Assembly: GCA_003255065.1 (NCBI GenBank)
Contig: QAOA01005809.1
Span: forward strand, 70,700 to 134,699
Direction of reading: 5' to 3'
From: Cercis canadensis
Lineage: Eukaryota; Streptophyta; Magnoliopsida; Fabales; Fabaceae
Length of the DNA stretch: 64,000 bases
Under the pieces are notes generated by a model. It ran no database searches. It was not told where the DNA came from and saw only the letters and a program-made list of their open reading frames with translations. Positions 21,747 through 33,926 of the stretch are shown here, in pieces; positions within the stretch are counted from its first letter, which is position 1; each line of letters begins with the position of its first letter. A program made the translations under genes and the position numbers.

Positions 21747-24650
21747 GGAGACTCAACTCCTCAAGAAAGGGAGACGATAGATATTTAGGGAGAGATAGAA
21801 ATTTTATTGAAACATTAATCTATTGTGTCATATATATATATTAACACATCTGTTCAAATCCGAAAGGCAAACCCAAAAATACAATGGCTCAATCCACCTG
21901 AGGTAGGCGGTGCGCATTGTAATTGATTGTTAGATTATGTCATAGAGAGTTTTGCCTCTTTTATGGCCAGGCCTCTTAACCATTTGCTACACAATAGGTA
22001 TAGATATTTGAGCCAAAATTGTTAACAAATAACCATTGGTTTATATCCACAATAAACAAGATATCAGAGTCAAGAGTGATGTATATGGACTGAGAGATTT
22101 AGTCCAATATGATATTATATGTAAATTGAATACAAAAAATTGAAAAATTTATTAAGATTTTAGCCATAAGATTCAACTCTTCTAGAAAGAGACTGACAAT
22201 AGATATTTAGGGAGAGATTGATATTTTATTGAAACATTAATCTATTGTATCATACATATATTCATACATGTGTTCAAATCTAAAGGCAGACAAAAAAAAA
22301 ACAGCAGCCTAATCCACCCGAGATAGGCAGCGCCGACTGTAATTGATTGTTAGGTTATGTCCTAGATAGTCTTCTTACCTCTTGTATGGCTAGGTCTCTT
22401 AACCATTTGTTAAACGATAGATATAGATATATATATTTGAGCCAAAATTGTTAAGAGTAAACTGTTGTTTTATATCCAAAATAAGCTAAATATTTGAGTC
22501 AAGAATGATGAATATGGACCAAGAGATTTAGTCTACTATAATATTATATGTAAATTGAATACAAAAAAAATTGAAAAATTTATTAAGATTTAGCCATAAG
22601 ATTCAACTCTTCTAGAAAGAGACTGACAATAAATATTTAGGGAGAGATTGATATTTTATTGAAACATTAATCTATTGTGTCATACATATATTTATACAAG
22701 TGTTCAAATCTAAAGGCAGAGAAAAAAAAAAAAAAAAACAGCGGCCCAATCCACCTGAGGTAAGCAGCGCCCACTGTAATTGATTGTTAGGTTATGTCCT
22801 AGATAGTCTTCTTACCTCTTGTATGGGCGGGTCTCTCAACCATTTGTTAAACAATAGATATAGATATATATTTGAGCCAAAACTAATGTTAGAAGTAACC
22901 ATTGCTTTATATCCAAAATAAGCTAGATATTTGAGTCAAGAGCGATGAATATGGACTGAGAGATTTATAAATATTTAGGGAGAGATTGATAATTTTTTTG
23001 AAACATTAATATATTATGTCATACATATATTAATACATGTCTTCAAATCCAAGGGCAGACAAAAAAAAAAAAAAAAAAAAAAAAAGCAGCTCAATCTACC
23101 TGTGGTTGGCAGCGCCCACTTTAATTGATTGTTAGGTTATGTCCTAGAGAGTTTTTCCTCTTGTATGGCAGGGTCTCTTAACCATTTGCAAAATGATATA
23201 TATAAATATTTGAACCAAAATTGTTAAGAAGTAATTGATGGTTTATATCCAAAATAAGCATACATATTTGAATCAAGACTGATGTATATGAACCAAGAGA
23301 TTTAGTCTAATATAATGTTATATATAAATTGAATACAAAGAATTGCAAAATTTATTAAGATATTGCTCATAAGATTCAACTCTTATAGAAAGAGAGAGGC
23401 AATAGTTATTTAGGGAGAGTAGATATTTTATTGGAACATTAATCTATAGTGCCGTACATATATTAATATATGTGTTCATATCCAAGGGCAAACTAAAAAA
23501 AATAGTGGCTCAATCCACTCGAGGTAGATGGCACCCACTATAATTGATTGTTAGCTTATGTCCTAGAGAGTTTTTCCTCTTGTATGGCCGGATCTCTGAA
23601 CCAATTGCTAAACCATAGATATAGATATAGATATAAATATTTGAGCCAAAATTGTTAAGAAGTAACCATTGGTTCATATCCAAAATAAGTAAGATATCTG
23701 AGTCAAGTGTGATGTACGTGGACTAAGAGATTTAGTCTAATATAATATTATATGTAAATTGAATACAAAAAATTGCAAATTTTATTAAAATTTTAGCCGT
23801 AAGAATCAACTCCTCTAGAAAGAGACTGACAATAGATATTTAGGGAGAGATTGATATTTTATTAAAACATTAATCTATTATGTCATACATATATTAATAC
23901 ATGTGTTCAAATATGAAGGCAGACCAAAAAAATACAGCGGCCCTGTCCACCCGAGGTAGGCAGCGCCCACTGTAATTGATTGTTAGGTTATGTCCTATAT
24001 AGATATTTGTTAAACCATAGATATAGATATTTGAGCCAAAATTGTTAAGAAGTAACTGTTGGTTTATAGTCAAAATAAGCAAGATATCTGAGTCAAGACT
24101 GATGTATATAGATTGAGAGATTTAGTCTAATATAATGTTTTATGTAAATATTGAATACAAAAAATTGCAAAATTTATTAAGATTTTAACCATAAGATTCA
24201 ACTCCTCTAGAAAGAGACTGAAAATAGATATTTAGGGAGAGATTGATATTTTATTGAAACATTAATCTATTGTGTCATACATATATTAATACATGTGTTC
24301 ATAACCAAGGGCAAACTAAAAAAAATAGTGGCTCAATCCACCCGAGGTAGGTGGTGCCTACTATAATTGACTGTTAGGTTATGTGCTAGAGAGTTTTTCC
24401 TCTTGTATGGCTGGATCTCTTAACCATTTGCTAAACAATGGATATAGATATTTGAGTGAAAATTATTAAGAAGTAACCATTGGTTTATATCCAAAATAAG
24501 CATAGATATTCGAGTCATGGGTGGTGATGTATAATTGTATATGGACCGAGACATTTAATCTAAGATAATATTATATGTAAGTTAAATACAAATATTTTGT
24601 CAAATTTGAATCATGAATTGCAAAATTTATTAAGATTTTCGCCATAACCT
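21747..24650. repeat. Tandem array, seven units of about 370-460 bp
   Basis: Units start near 21747, 22168, 22598, 22966, 23371, 23801 and 24193. Each carries the blocks AGATTCAACTCYTCTAGAAA, ATTTAGGGAGAGATTGATAT, GAAACATTAATCTATTG, a variable A-run, ATCCACCCGAGGTAGGCAG, TGTAATTGATTGTTAGGTT and TATCTGAGTCAAGAGTGATG. The fourth unit lacks its opening part. The A-run varies from about 6 to over 20. There is no coding potential. The units differ by several to more than ten percent, so the array is not recent. It resembles a dispersed minisatellite or young satellite. Confidence 0.93.
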
Positions 24651-24720
24651 ATATGCACAACAAATAAAAAAGTTGAAACTAATATAGCGTAAAAGATCTC
24701 ATTAGTGCACCTCGAAAAAG

Positions 24721-24730
24721 AATTAATTAA

Positions 24731-24760
<30 letters not shown>
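24721..24760. repeat. AATT/TA microsatellite
   Basis: (AATT)n passes into about 13 TA dinucleotides just left of the foldback element. Confidence 0.9.
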
Positions 24761-24761
<1 letters not shown>

Positions 24762-25318
24762 CCATTTATATTGAGTATAAGACTTCAAATCTCTCTAGCT
24801 GCAAAATGGAAAGGTGAATTTCATATATCCAACCATTAAATAGAAAGTTCCAATGATTTGGATCATGGCCATATAATTTCTTAAAATTTAAGAATCAATT
24901 GGTATCTTGTTAGATTATCTTAGTTTAACATATAAGAAGATTTTAAAATATAAGTAAATGTTGTGAGTTTAGATTAGGTACTTAAGAGTTTTTGATTTAT
25001 GGATCCAGGTCCAACTATTGAATCATGTGATATTATGATATTAACTTAATACATATCAAATTGTATATAAAACAGTAATTTCTAAGTACATAATCTAAGT
25101 TTTGCTATTTACTTATTTTTTAAAATTTTATTATTTGTTAAAATAAGATAATCAATTAGATTGCCAATTAATTCTCAAATTTTATGAAAGTTTATGAATA
25201 TAATCAATTCCATAATAACACATGATTCAAATATTCAATAGTCAGATCTATTAAATTCATCTTTTACAAGAAGTTCTAAAGGTTGTAAATGCGGCAAGTC
25301 TTCTACCTCATAAATGGA
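24761..25318. mobile_element. Foldback MITE-like element, about 560 bp
   Basis: The left end TCCATTTATATTGAG and the right end (reverse complement TCCATTTATGAGG) start an imperfect inverted repeat that runs through both halves. For example, GATTATCTTAGTTTAACA on the left pairs with TGTTAAAATAAGATAATC on the right. No transposase is present. The target duplication is unclear because TA-rich DNA flanks it. The superfamily is not determined. Confidence 0.6.
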
Positions 25319-25687
25319 TTAACATTTATATATATATATAACCATGGAATATCACATAATGAACATGATTCTGTTTCCTCTACTCTAAAATATCAAAATA
25401 TATTGTTTAGATATATGGTTATTTTAACAAGAGAAAGTCAACAAAACTGTCATTATCCAATGTTTTCTGCGACTGAAAACATCCTCAAATTTAAAAACAC
25501 TTTTTTTTTTTTCCTATTATCTCATTTGTTCTTGAAAATCAAAATGGACCCTAAATTTCTTCTCATTTGCTTTCTCACCTTCGCACACTCGTAGTTTTAC
25601 TATCAAACTACAAACTGCATCCCTCTATCACATTATTTTTCTTCCAATACAGAGATCTTAAAATACCTGTAGGACATGCAAAAAATT
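25319..25687. other. AT-rich intergenic stretch
   Basis: It holds a short TA repeat (about 25327-25340) and a T-run near 25501-25513. I see no gene. Confidence 0.5.
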
Positions 25688-25915
25688 TTGAACTATACTT
25701 AAGGAATCCAAAATGCTCAAGCAGACGGCAGAAGCATGGATTATCAAGAAGAGTTTACAATCTGCATATACTTAGCTATTTTCTAACATCTACATTTTTT
25801 CTCCTTGGGACTCAAGAAGAAAACCACTTCATAAAAAAAAAACTTAGTTACATACCACATGCTTAACAAGGTTAGACTATAATAATTACAAAGCCAGTTA
25901 TGCCTACTAAAAACA
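25688..25915. repeat. Segment duplicated at 63716-64000 (same orientation), F-box gene 3' region
   Basis: Shared blocks in the same order are CAAAATGCTCA(A/G)GCAG, ACTTAGCTATT, CTAACATCTACATTT, ACCA(C/T)TTCATA, CATGCTTA(A/G)CAAGGTTA and CAAAGCCAGTTA, then CCTACTAAAAAC at the window end. The duplication probably continues past the right edge. It lies downstream of the F-box gene, so it is likely part of that gene's transcript or flank. Confidence 0.85.
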
Positions 25916-26124
25916 TAAAACAACAAGTAGACGGTTAGTACAACTACAAACTGCAACTTCTCTATACCCCAGTTGAACAGATAAAATGAGTGCAACAAAA
26001 ACAGCTTTGAGCTCAGCCAAAAAAAAAAGGGTTTTGTGGGCTTCATTAAAAACTCTCTAATCTCTGCAATCAACTAAAATGACACCAGCATCTGCAAATT
26101 CCTTGTTCGCTTCCCAGGTTCCAT

Positions 26125-28354
26125 CTGCAAAGACCAGAAGAGTTGTGCTTGGTAACTAACATCTCCCTTTAATATAACAGTTAATATGGCAGGCATGTTT
26201 TTTTTTTATGGTGAACATTTACTTCTTAGGTTCCATTTGTTTTGAAAGAAAATAGAATTTTTAGTCCTAAAATATTTTCTCTTTCAAAATTGTCTGTTGT
26301 TTGTTTACACTAGAAATACTTTCCTAAGAAAAACTTGCTTTTGTTTGGTTCACAAGAAAATTTTTCCATTCCAAAAGCCAAAATGTACAAGAATATAGAC
26401 AAGTGACTAATAACTACAATTCTAAACCAAATCTGTCAAAAGAAAGAGGGGGGGGAAGGGGGGTGCGGGGAAGAGATTCCCTTCACCTTAATGCCTCTAC
26501 AAATTACATTTGCTGTTAATAACAAAGAGTACCATCTCTAACATCACCATTCAAAGATTTGGCAAGATAAAAACCAAAGAGGAGGTCCATCTATCCAAGA
26601 TATCAAACATAATAACAAACCACACCAACCACTTCACACGATTTAACTCCATCAATGACATGCAATCATTCCTTGGTGAATATGCAAAGATACAAATCAT
26701 AACATCGAAAAAGACAAAAAAAATAAATGCTGTTGCTGATGCATTCCGAAATAGATATCATGTAACATATCCCAGCAGAGGCATCTTGAAGCTTCTGCTG
26801 CTGACTAGACAGAAAATGAAGAACCAAAAAGGAAATTTTTCTTAAATATTCTCAAGCCATCAATATCATTTAACATCTTTATAATAACTGTCATTCCAAA
26901 AGCCTTTACAAGAACTAAACCAACCTAGCATCAGCCCACACCTAGAAACACAAAATATTTAGCTACCAACACAAAATGCTTGCAGTATAAAAACAGGTAG
27001 ATGCCTGAATGGATTATGGTGGTATTATAAATTTATATCATCCAGAAACATGAAAAAATAGCTCATAAAAAGAAGCTTTAGAGACATAAGGTGATAATTG
27101 TTAAAAGTTAAATGATCACTTTACTGTTTACACGAGGACAAATTACTGCTATATTCAATTGTTACTTAAGCCACACTGTCATTTTCATGAAGCTATGTAC
27201 AAAGCTCAGAAAACAAGATGTAGCAATAGAGATTTTGCATTTTCAGTACTAGATAGTACCATTGTGATCTTATTGGCCTATATGTAACAATGCAAAGAGT
27301 ATAAAGCCATATTAACTCAATAAGAAACATATCCCCAACACAAGTAGCATACATCATGATATAGGATTTTCACCGCTCAAAATGAATACCAGAAACTATG
27401 AACTATGATAGTCAGTCATCCCCATCATGTTAATGAACCCATAAAAGCAGTCCTGTCAAGGTAATAGCAATAAAATCTACCAACCTTAATACCCTATGTT
27501 CATGTTCATGAGAATCATGACTTAAAACTTAACGCATCTATAAAAAATTAATAATACTAAAAGCCATATAAAAGTATTAGTGTTTTGCCAATAAGAGAAA
27601 AAAAAAATAAAAAAAATAAAAAAATTTACCAGAGTAAATCATACAAAGTTTCATCTACCTACAGTAGAGTGACGCATGGCTCTTCTTCTTTTTTTCTTTT
27701 TTTTTTTTTTTCTCTAATGAAGGTAATTTTGTTATTTAAAAACTAATCAGCATAAGTTGGCAAAGTAAAAAAATTAAACCCATTTCATGGAGCATGGAAT
27801 CATCATTTTCACCTCTTAAGTAGCATATGCTGATTCCTGTTTATGTGGAATGAGGGCCTGGAATGGAATTTACCACTCCATGGTTCTTTACCACCGAACA
27901 TCCCTAAAGCTGTAGGTTGTATTCTAACAAATAGCTAAGAGCAGTATACAATGGAGGTAAGTTTGAGTAAAGAGTCTATTACGAGGGTATAAAAGTCTTT
28001 GTCAGGGAATAGATGCATTTAATCTTGAGATATACTAGGAGGACAGAATTCAAAACTTCTATGATATGAACCAAAACACTGGAAACAATACACTCCCTCA
28101 TTTTGGTTGAGAATCATAAATTGAAGCTTATAAATAATCCAACATCAAAACAGCTATAGTTCAACTAATAGCTTTCAATTCAATCATCACTATTACTAAC
28201 ATAGAATTACACAAGAGATACTCAATGTTAGGTTTCCACCAAATATATGTTGCCATTCTACTTTCTGTTTTTTGTCTATCCATACATGATATGCTAAAAG
28301 AATTAAAAAGAGCATAGGCATAATTTAACATGAACCCAGATGAGCAAAACTAAC
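26125..28354 (-). other. Probable 3'-UTR intron of the F-box gene
   Basis: Forty bases after the F-box stop codon the minus strand reads ATTCAG|GTTAGT (donor at 28354). A matching acceptor CTTCTGGTCTTTGCAG|ATGG ends at 26125. The 2.2-kb interval is AT-rich, with a poly-A/T tract near 27598-27712 and a G-run at 26449-26470, and no convincing coding sequence. 3'-UTR introns are common in this F-box family. The acceptor choice is inference; others are possible. Confidence 0.5.
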
Positions 28355-28394
28355 CTGAATTTCCAAGAGAAGAATACAACTGCAGGATCCAAGC

Positions 28395-29591
28395 TTAGCA
28401 ACAGAGTGAAACCAGGCTCTCAATATAAGGTCTCGGATAAAGCAATCTCTTGTATCCCTTAATCTCAAGGTACTTCAATGTATCATCTCTTGGATTATAC
28501 AGAATCAATTCATCATTGTTAACTCCCAACAGGATTTGACCATTTTCCGACATGAACAAAGGTTTCGGAGATTCACACAAGCCACGGCCAACAACCCAAA
28601 GATCAATTGTCACCAATTCAGTCCAAGACTCTTTAACTCCATACTCCTTCATCAGCCAAACAACTAAATAACCTATGTTGTTAGAGGAATAGTAACACAG
28701 GCAGTCCCTCAAAACCCCTATATTAGAGAATGAATATTCCACATCATCATGAGGAGGCAGCAAAATTTCTCCAAATGACTCCTTCCCTAAGTCAAAAGAC
28801 ATAACCAATTGATCAAAAGGTTTAGCTGGCAATAAATTTACACTATCAGAGCGAAAGGCTAGCCAATTAAGAGTCCCACACACAAATTTCCCTGACCCAT
28901 CTAGTTGTAGGGGAACATAAGGGAAATTCTGAATCTTTCTCCAAGAATTGGCACCCACATCATAAACTTTGACCAAATATTTCTGTGAAGCCTCTTTAGC
29001 ATTAGGATACCAAAGGAGTGCCACCACCTTGTAATTGTTAGTGAGATTATCATAACCAAACGCAAACCAAATGTAAGGCATGTTGTCGTTTCGCCAATCC
29101 AAGCTTGGGGATTTTTCGGATACCCATCTGGTAGATGGGTTCCAAAAGCGGAAAAAATGCGATTCCTTTGAAAGATATGACAAACACAGCAACCCATTAC
29201 AGGAACCGACCACGAAGAACTTATTCGTCACTCTATAGCTAGCATCAACCTCTGTTGTTGATGGGTTAGTAAGCAAGGATTGTACAGAGCAAGTTATGAT
29301 GCCGTCGATTTGCAGATTGAATGGGAATTCGGATTCGGGTGCCGTGAATAACACTAATCGATAATGAGAAAAATGTGCTCTTTCAAGGTGCATTCTTACG
29401 AATTGGGGATCAGAGATTAGGGATTTCCATGATTTGCACACGCACCTGAATTGAAGAAGGAATTTCACTGGAACCCTTAACAAGATCTCAAAGACGAGTG
29501 CATCTGGCACGATCGGTGATCGACGAGGTGCTAGTAGTGGCTGAGCTTGGTGGCGTATACGTTTTGGTGCCACTTCGCTATGGCGCGGCAT
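28395..29591 (-). CDS. F-box protein with F-box-associated domain (F-box/kelch At3g23880/CPR1-like)
   Basis: This is the one intact host gene, about 398 codons in a single open frame. I start at the first ATG, 29591 (MPRHSEVAPKRIRH); codons upstream lack an ATG. The N-terminal tail is basic. The F-box covers about residues 25-70 (VPDALVFEILLRVPVKFLLQ, FRCVCKSWKSLISDPQFV) and would bind SKP1/ASK in an SCF ubiquitin ligase. The rest is the F-box-associated interaction domain (VGSCNGLLCLSY, WNPSTRW, FGYDNLTNNYKVVAL, VKVYDVGANSWRKI, FVCGTLNWLAF, VVWLMKEYGVKESWTELVTI, LILYNPRDDTLKYLEI), which recruits substrates. Length and layout are normal for the family. The substrate is unknown. A head-to-head truncated paralogue lies at 30245. 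Confidence 0.93.
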   Translation of the reverse strand: MPRHSEVAPKRIRHQAQPLLAPRRSPIVPDALVFEILLRVPVKFLLQFRCVCKSWKSLISDPQFVRMHLERAHFSHYRLVLFTAPESEFPFNLQIDGIITCSVQSLLTNPSTTEVDASYRVTNKFFVVGSCNGLLCLSYLSKESHFFRFWNPSTRWVSEKSPSLDWRNDNMPYIWFAFGYDNLTNNYKVVALLWYPNAKEASQKYLVKVYDVGANSWRKIQNFPYVPLQLDGSGKFVCGTLNWLAFRSDSVNLLPAKPFDQLVMSFDLGKESFGEILLPPHDDVEYSFSNIGVLRDCLCYYSSNNIGYLVVWLMKEYGVKESWTELVTIDLWVVGRGLCESPKPLFMSENGQILLGVNNDELILYNPRDDTLKYLEIKGYKRLLYPRPYIESLVSLCC

Positions 29592-30244
29592 TGCGCTGCC
29601 GCTTCTCCTTTGCAGTATCCGCACTGCTTGTCACTGACTACGCGACTGAGGAGGAACGACTTCTCCATTATTATGTTTTAGACTTTTAGTGACCCCTATA
29701 CGAGGAGCTAATGGTACTCGAACCGAGTTGGTTGGACTCATTTAATAATTTTGTTATAATTAAATTTTTTTTAAAAATTAAATTAGTATCAAAATATATA
29801 ATTTTTTTTATAAAATAAAAAATATATTAAATAGTAATTATTTTTATTAATATTTTTTTAGCATATTTTTTATATTTTTATTTATAAATTTTATAAATAA
29901 TTAATTGTTTTTGTTAATATTAAGTGATTTAAATTTTTAAAAAAATTTAAAATGACATTAAAATTATGTTAGAGAAATAACATAATATTCACTTTCTTTT
30001 ATTTTTTTTTTCTTGAACACCCTACTATTATTATTATTATTAGCTGAGAGATAATGAGTTTAGTAGTATTTTTTTGGTTTTCCTAAAATTGAAATGGGTA
30101 ATCTCCCTAAAAGAATTTCATGAAAAAAAAATGTATACCTACTATGTATTAGAGAAAAAAAAATCTTAGTGGCAACACAAAAAATTAATTAAGTCCTTCC
30201 TCAGCAGTGCCCACTGAACACTGCAAAGAAGAAGCAGCAGCACA
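29592..30244. promoter_or_regulatory. Head-to-head spacer between the F-box gene and its inverted paralogue
   Basis: These 650 bp separate the two divergent start codons, so both promoters must lie here. The middle (29750-30180) is extremely AT-rich with TTA repeats near 30026. I could not fix a TATA box for either side. Confidence 0.4.
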
Positions 30245-30610
30245 ATGTTGCGCCATAGTGACAATAACATCGGCCTAGCGCCACCACTAGCAGAGCGTGA
30301 GAGCGATGCACCACCAGACGCTTCTCGTTGATAACCGATCCTGCCAGATGAACTTGTCGTTGAGATCCTGTTAAGGGTTCTAGTGAAATTCCTTGCTTAA
30401 TTCATATGCGTATCCAAGTCATGGAAATCCTTAATTTCTTATCCCCAATTCGTCAGGAAGCACCTTCAGAGGGAAAAGGAAAATTTATATCACCATCAAT
30501 TATTGTTTTTCACCCCAGATATATCCTCAATTTATGCATACAAGTTGAAGGTTAACGGTTTTATAACTTGCTCAGTACAATCCTTAGTTAGTAACCCAAT
30601 GATGAGGACC
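30245..30610 (+). pseudogene. Truncated F-box gene copy
   Basis: The plus strand starts ATGTTGCGCCATAGTGAC, matching the start of the intact gene (MLRHSD versus MPRHSE). After 28 codons an in-frame TGA follows. A further segment reads ILPDELVVEILLRVLVKFLA, then a TAA, then FICVSKSWKSLISYPQFVRK and FITCSVQSLVSNP, where it ends near 30600. The rest of the gene is missing; retroelement sequence begins at 30641. The copy has at least two premature stops and lacks the substrate domain, so it is a dead paralogue. It lies inverted relative to the intact gene. Confidence 0.88.
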
Positions 30611-32720
30611 GGCCCAAAGCCAGTCGAACTCCAAGCCCACTGTGAACACCCATTTTCGTCCAAATAAAAAAAAATATATAATAAACATTAGAAGCAAAAA
30701 TAAGAGAGACGTGGGTGCATTGCATAAGTAGCAATTTTTGCAAGAGGAAATAGGAGAGACATAAGGGGCATAACAGTTGGAGATAAAAGAGTGCAGAAAC
30801 GTGAGGGGGAGTGCAATTAGAAGCAAAAGAAGAGAGATAGAGACATGTGTGCAATTGGAAAACCAAAAAAAAGAGATAGAAGGATAAGTATTTTAAAGAG
30901 AGAAAGAGATGTGGGTTGACACAAAAAACAGCATGAGAGACGTGAAGGGGACGTGGGTGTAAAGAGTAGCAATATAAAAAGGAGACACACAGTAGAATAA
31001 AAACACACAGTAGAAAAGAGAAAGATAGAGAATAGTAAGCAAAGAGCATAACACAAAGTGTGTAAGCTTGTAAAATCTTTGTATGGTCTTAAACAAGCTC
31101 CTAAACAATGACATGAAAAGTTTGATTCAACAATTTTGTCTTTTGGTTTTAGATATAATACTGTTGATAAATGTATTTATTCCAAGTTTACTAAAGATTA
31201 TGGAGTTATAGTTAGCCTCTATGTAGATGATATGCTTATCTTTAGTACTAACATACATGGTATAAATGAAACTAAAAAGTTTATGACCTCAAAATTTAAT
31301 ATGAAAGATCTTAATGAGGTCAATATAGTTTTGGGTATCAAAGTTATTAAGTATGATCTTGGGTTTAGTTTAAGTCAAACTCATTACATAGAGAAAATTT
31401 TGAGCAAATTTGAACATCTCAAAATAAGAGAATACAATACTCCATATGATACTAGTGTAAAACTTGTAAAAAAATATTGGTAGACCTATAGAACAATTGA
31501 AATATGCAGTGCTATAGGAAGCTTGATGTATGCAATGCATTGTAAAATACCAGATATTGCTTTTGCTGTATGCAAATTGTCAAGATTTACAAGTAGTCCT
31601 AGTATATAACATTGGGAAGTAGTTGGAAGGGTATTTGGATACCTGAAAAGTACTACAAACCTAAAGATATTTTATACAGATTTTTCTACTATACTAGAAG
31701 GTTATTCAGATGCAAGCTAGATAACAAGAGTTGGTGAAAGTATCGCAACTACAGGTTGGATATTTACACTAGCTGGAGGTGCAATATGTTGGGCATCTAA
31801 GAAACAAACTTGTCATCTCCATTCTACCGTGGAGGCAGAGTTTATTGCTTTGGCTGCTATGGGTAAGGAAGCTGAGTGATTAAGAAACAAGTTGTTTCAA
31901 ATTGAGTTGTAGCCACAACCAATGCCACCTGTTTCCATACACTGTGATAGTGATTTTACAATGTCTTGTGTTTTTAGTAACATGTATAATGGAAAGTTGA
32001 GATATATTAGTCTAAGGCATGATTATATTAGAGAATTGATATCGAGTGGTACCATTTCACTTATATATGTGAAATCTGCAAATAATTTGATTGATCATTT
32101 TATCAAATCTTTACTAAGAGATATGGTATGTAGGATAACATGTAGTATGAGACTAAATTGAACCCTCATGATGCTATTGATGGTAACCCAACTTTGAATT
32201 ACAAATTGGTAATTATTAAAGTTTAATGGGTAACAACAAGTCATTGATAAGTGTCTAATTTAGTACTAATTAATAAGAGTCTCATACAAAACATGAGGTT
32301 ATTGCTTACTGTTACGTTAAAAGGATGAACTTAGCTCTTAATGGAGTTGTTTAAAAATTGTCTTAAGTAACAAGGACAATGAAATGAACTCTATCTATGT
32401 GAATATGAAGTGGTGCTGCTTCAACAAAGGTTTAATGAGTTTTACCTTTTCAAAATATTCACAGAAAAAAGGATTGCTTAGCACATGACTATTTAAACAA
32501 TGCTAGGGCTGTTAAAACCTCTTTAGAGAATTGTATAAAAATGATGTATATGATATTTTCAATCCTAATAGCAAGGAGTCTTGGTTTAATCTTCGAACAC
32601 CAAGTACTTCATTAGCATCCTTAGATAATTATACTAATTTTAAGGCTTAAACCTATATGGTACCTTATTATATGCATAATTTTTATAGTGAATGATTTAG
32701 TTTACAAACTAGTGGAGGAC

Positions 32721-33270
32721 TGTTGAATAGTTTGTAAAGGTGGTTATAAAACCAAGTCCCACATTGGTTAAATTAAAAAATGTAAAAGGCTTTATAAATG
32801 CAAACTAAAGTTATAGAATAACTTTAGATAAATGGGTACAAGCCCATATGGCAAGCCCAATAGCCTAGTAAGTCAAAGATGCTAAATAGTCTTTGATTCA
32901 CACTCGGGTATCTTGGGCCTTGATTTGACAATTATTTTAATCGGATTTTAATAATCAGACCGATTCAGGTCGATTTGACCCATCTTAGGTGGCAGTTAAT
33001 TAAAATAGAAAATTGTATATGTTTCAAACAGACAGTTATGTCTATTGATTACTGACCAGTCATATTTGACCATTAGTTCCTTTTCAAGTCTATAAAAGGA
33101 AACTCTGTAATACATTAATATTCACTTTTTCATTGAGAGTTTTTTAGGGCTTTGTTGTACCCTAGGGTAACTTGCTTTTGATAAAGAAGCAACATCACAC
33201 TCAAGATAGTGTAATTTTCACGCCTCAAAGCCATCAATTTATAATTTTTCCATTATTGTTTTTTCTAACA
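32721..33270 (+). repeat. Complete copia LTR
   Basis: It is 550 bp, starts TGTTGAATAGTTTG after a purine tract (AGTGGAGGAC) and ends TTTTTTCTAACA. It aligns from about 32822 to the truncated copy at 33927-34360, with around ten percent difference by eye. Confidence 0.85.
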
Positions 33271-33926
33271 ATTTGAGTGTGATATTCTCATAATGGAGGT
33301 TGTTACTACTTTTAATGTAAAGTTGCAAGATTCATTGAAACTCAACCAATTTGATGGAAAAAAATTTCACAAGGTGAAAAGATAAGATGAAGTTCTTACT
33401 CATACCCTTGAAGGTGTTTTATATCTTGAACCCAAATCTACCACCCATTGCTGCACCAACTACTGAAGATTCGAATCAAGTAAGAAACCAAAGGCAGAAA
33501 CGTGAGGAAGATGAATTGGTATGTCATTGTCACATTTTGAATACCCTTAGGGATCGTCTCTATGATCTCTACTCGAATTTGACTTCACCAAAAGACATAT
33601 GGAATGCATTGGAAGTCAAGTATCAAAGTGAAAATAGAGGTACTGACAAATTTCTTGCTTTGAATTACTTTGATTTCAAAATGTCTGATAACATGCCAGT
33701 CATGGATCAAGTTCATGAACTACAAATTTTTGTTTCTAAATTAAGAGATTTGAAGATCTCAATTCCTAATACTCTTCAGATAGGAGCAATTTTGTCCAAG
33801 TTGCCTCCTTTTTGGAATGGGTACAGAAAGAAAGTGTTGCATTCACCTGAAAATTTCACTTTTGAACAGTTTCAAACTCATTTACAAATTGAGTGTGAAA
33901 CTCGTGTTAGAGATGATTTAGTTTAG

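Noticed and set aside
21747-24650. CRISPR-like or LTR array
   Set aside because: The repeats are about 430 bp, head to tail without spacers, so it is a tandem repeat. No LTR ends or PBS.
29498-29689. Plus-strand frame opposite the F-box gene start
   Set aside because: It is antisense to the conserved F-box coding region and has no own motif.
30588-31114. Several overlapping minus-strand frames rich in Leu, Phe, Ser and Tyr
   Set aside because: They mirror purine-rich LTR DNA on the plus strand, show no family motif, and overlap each other in several frames.
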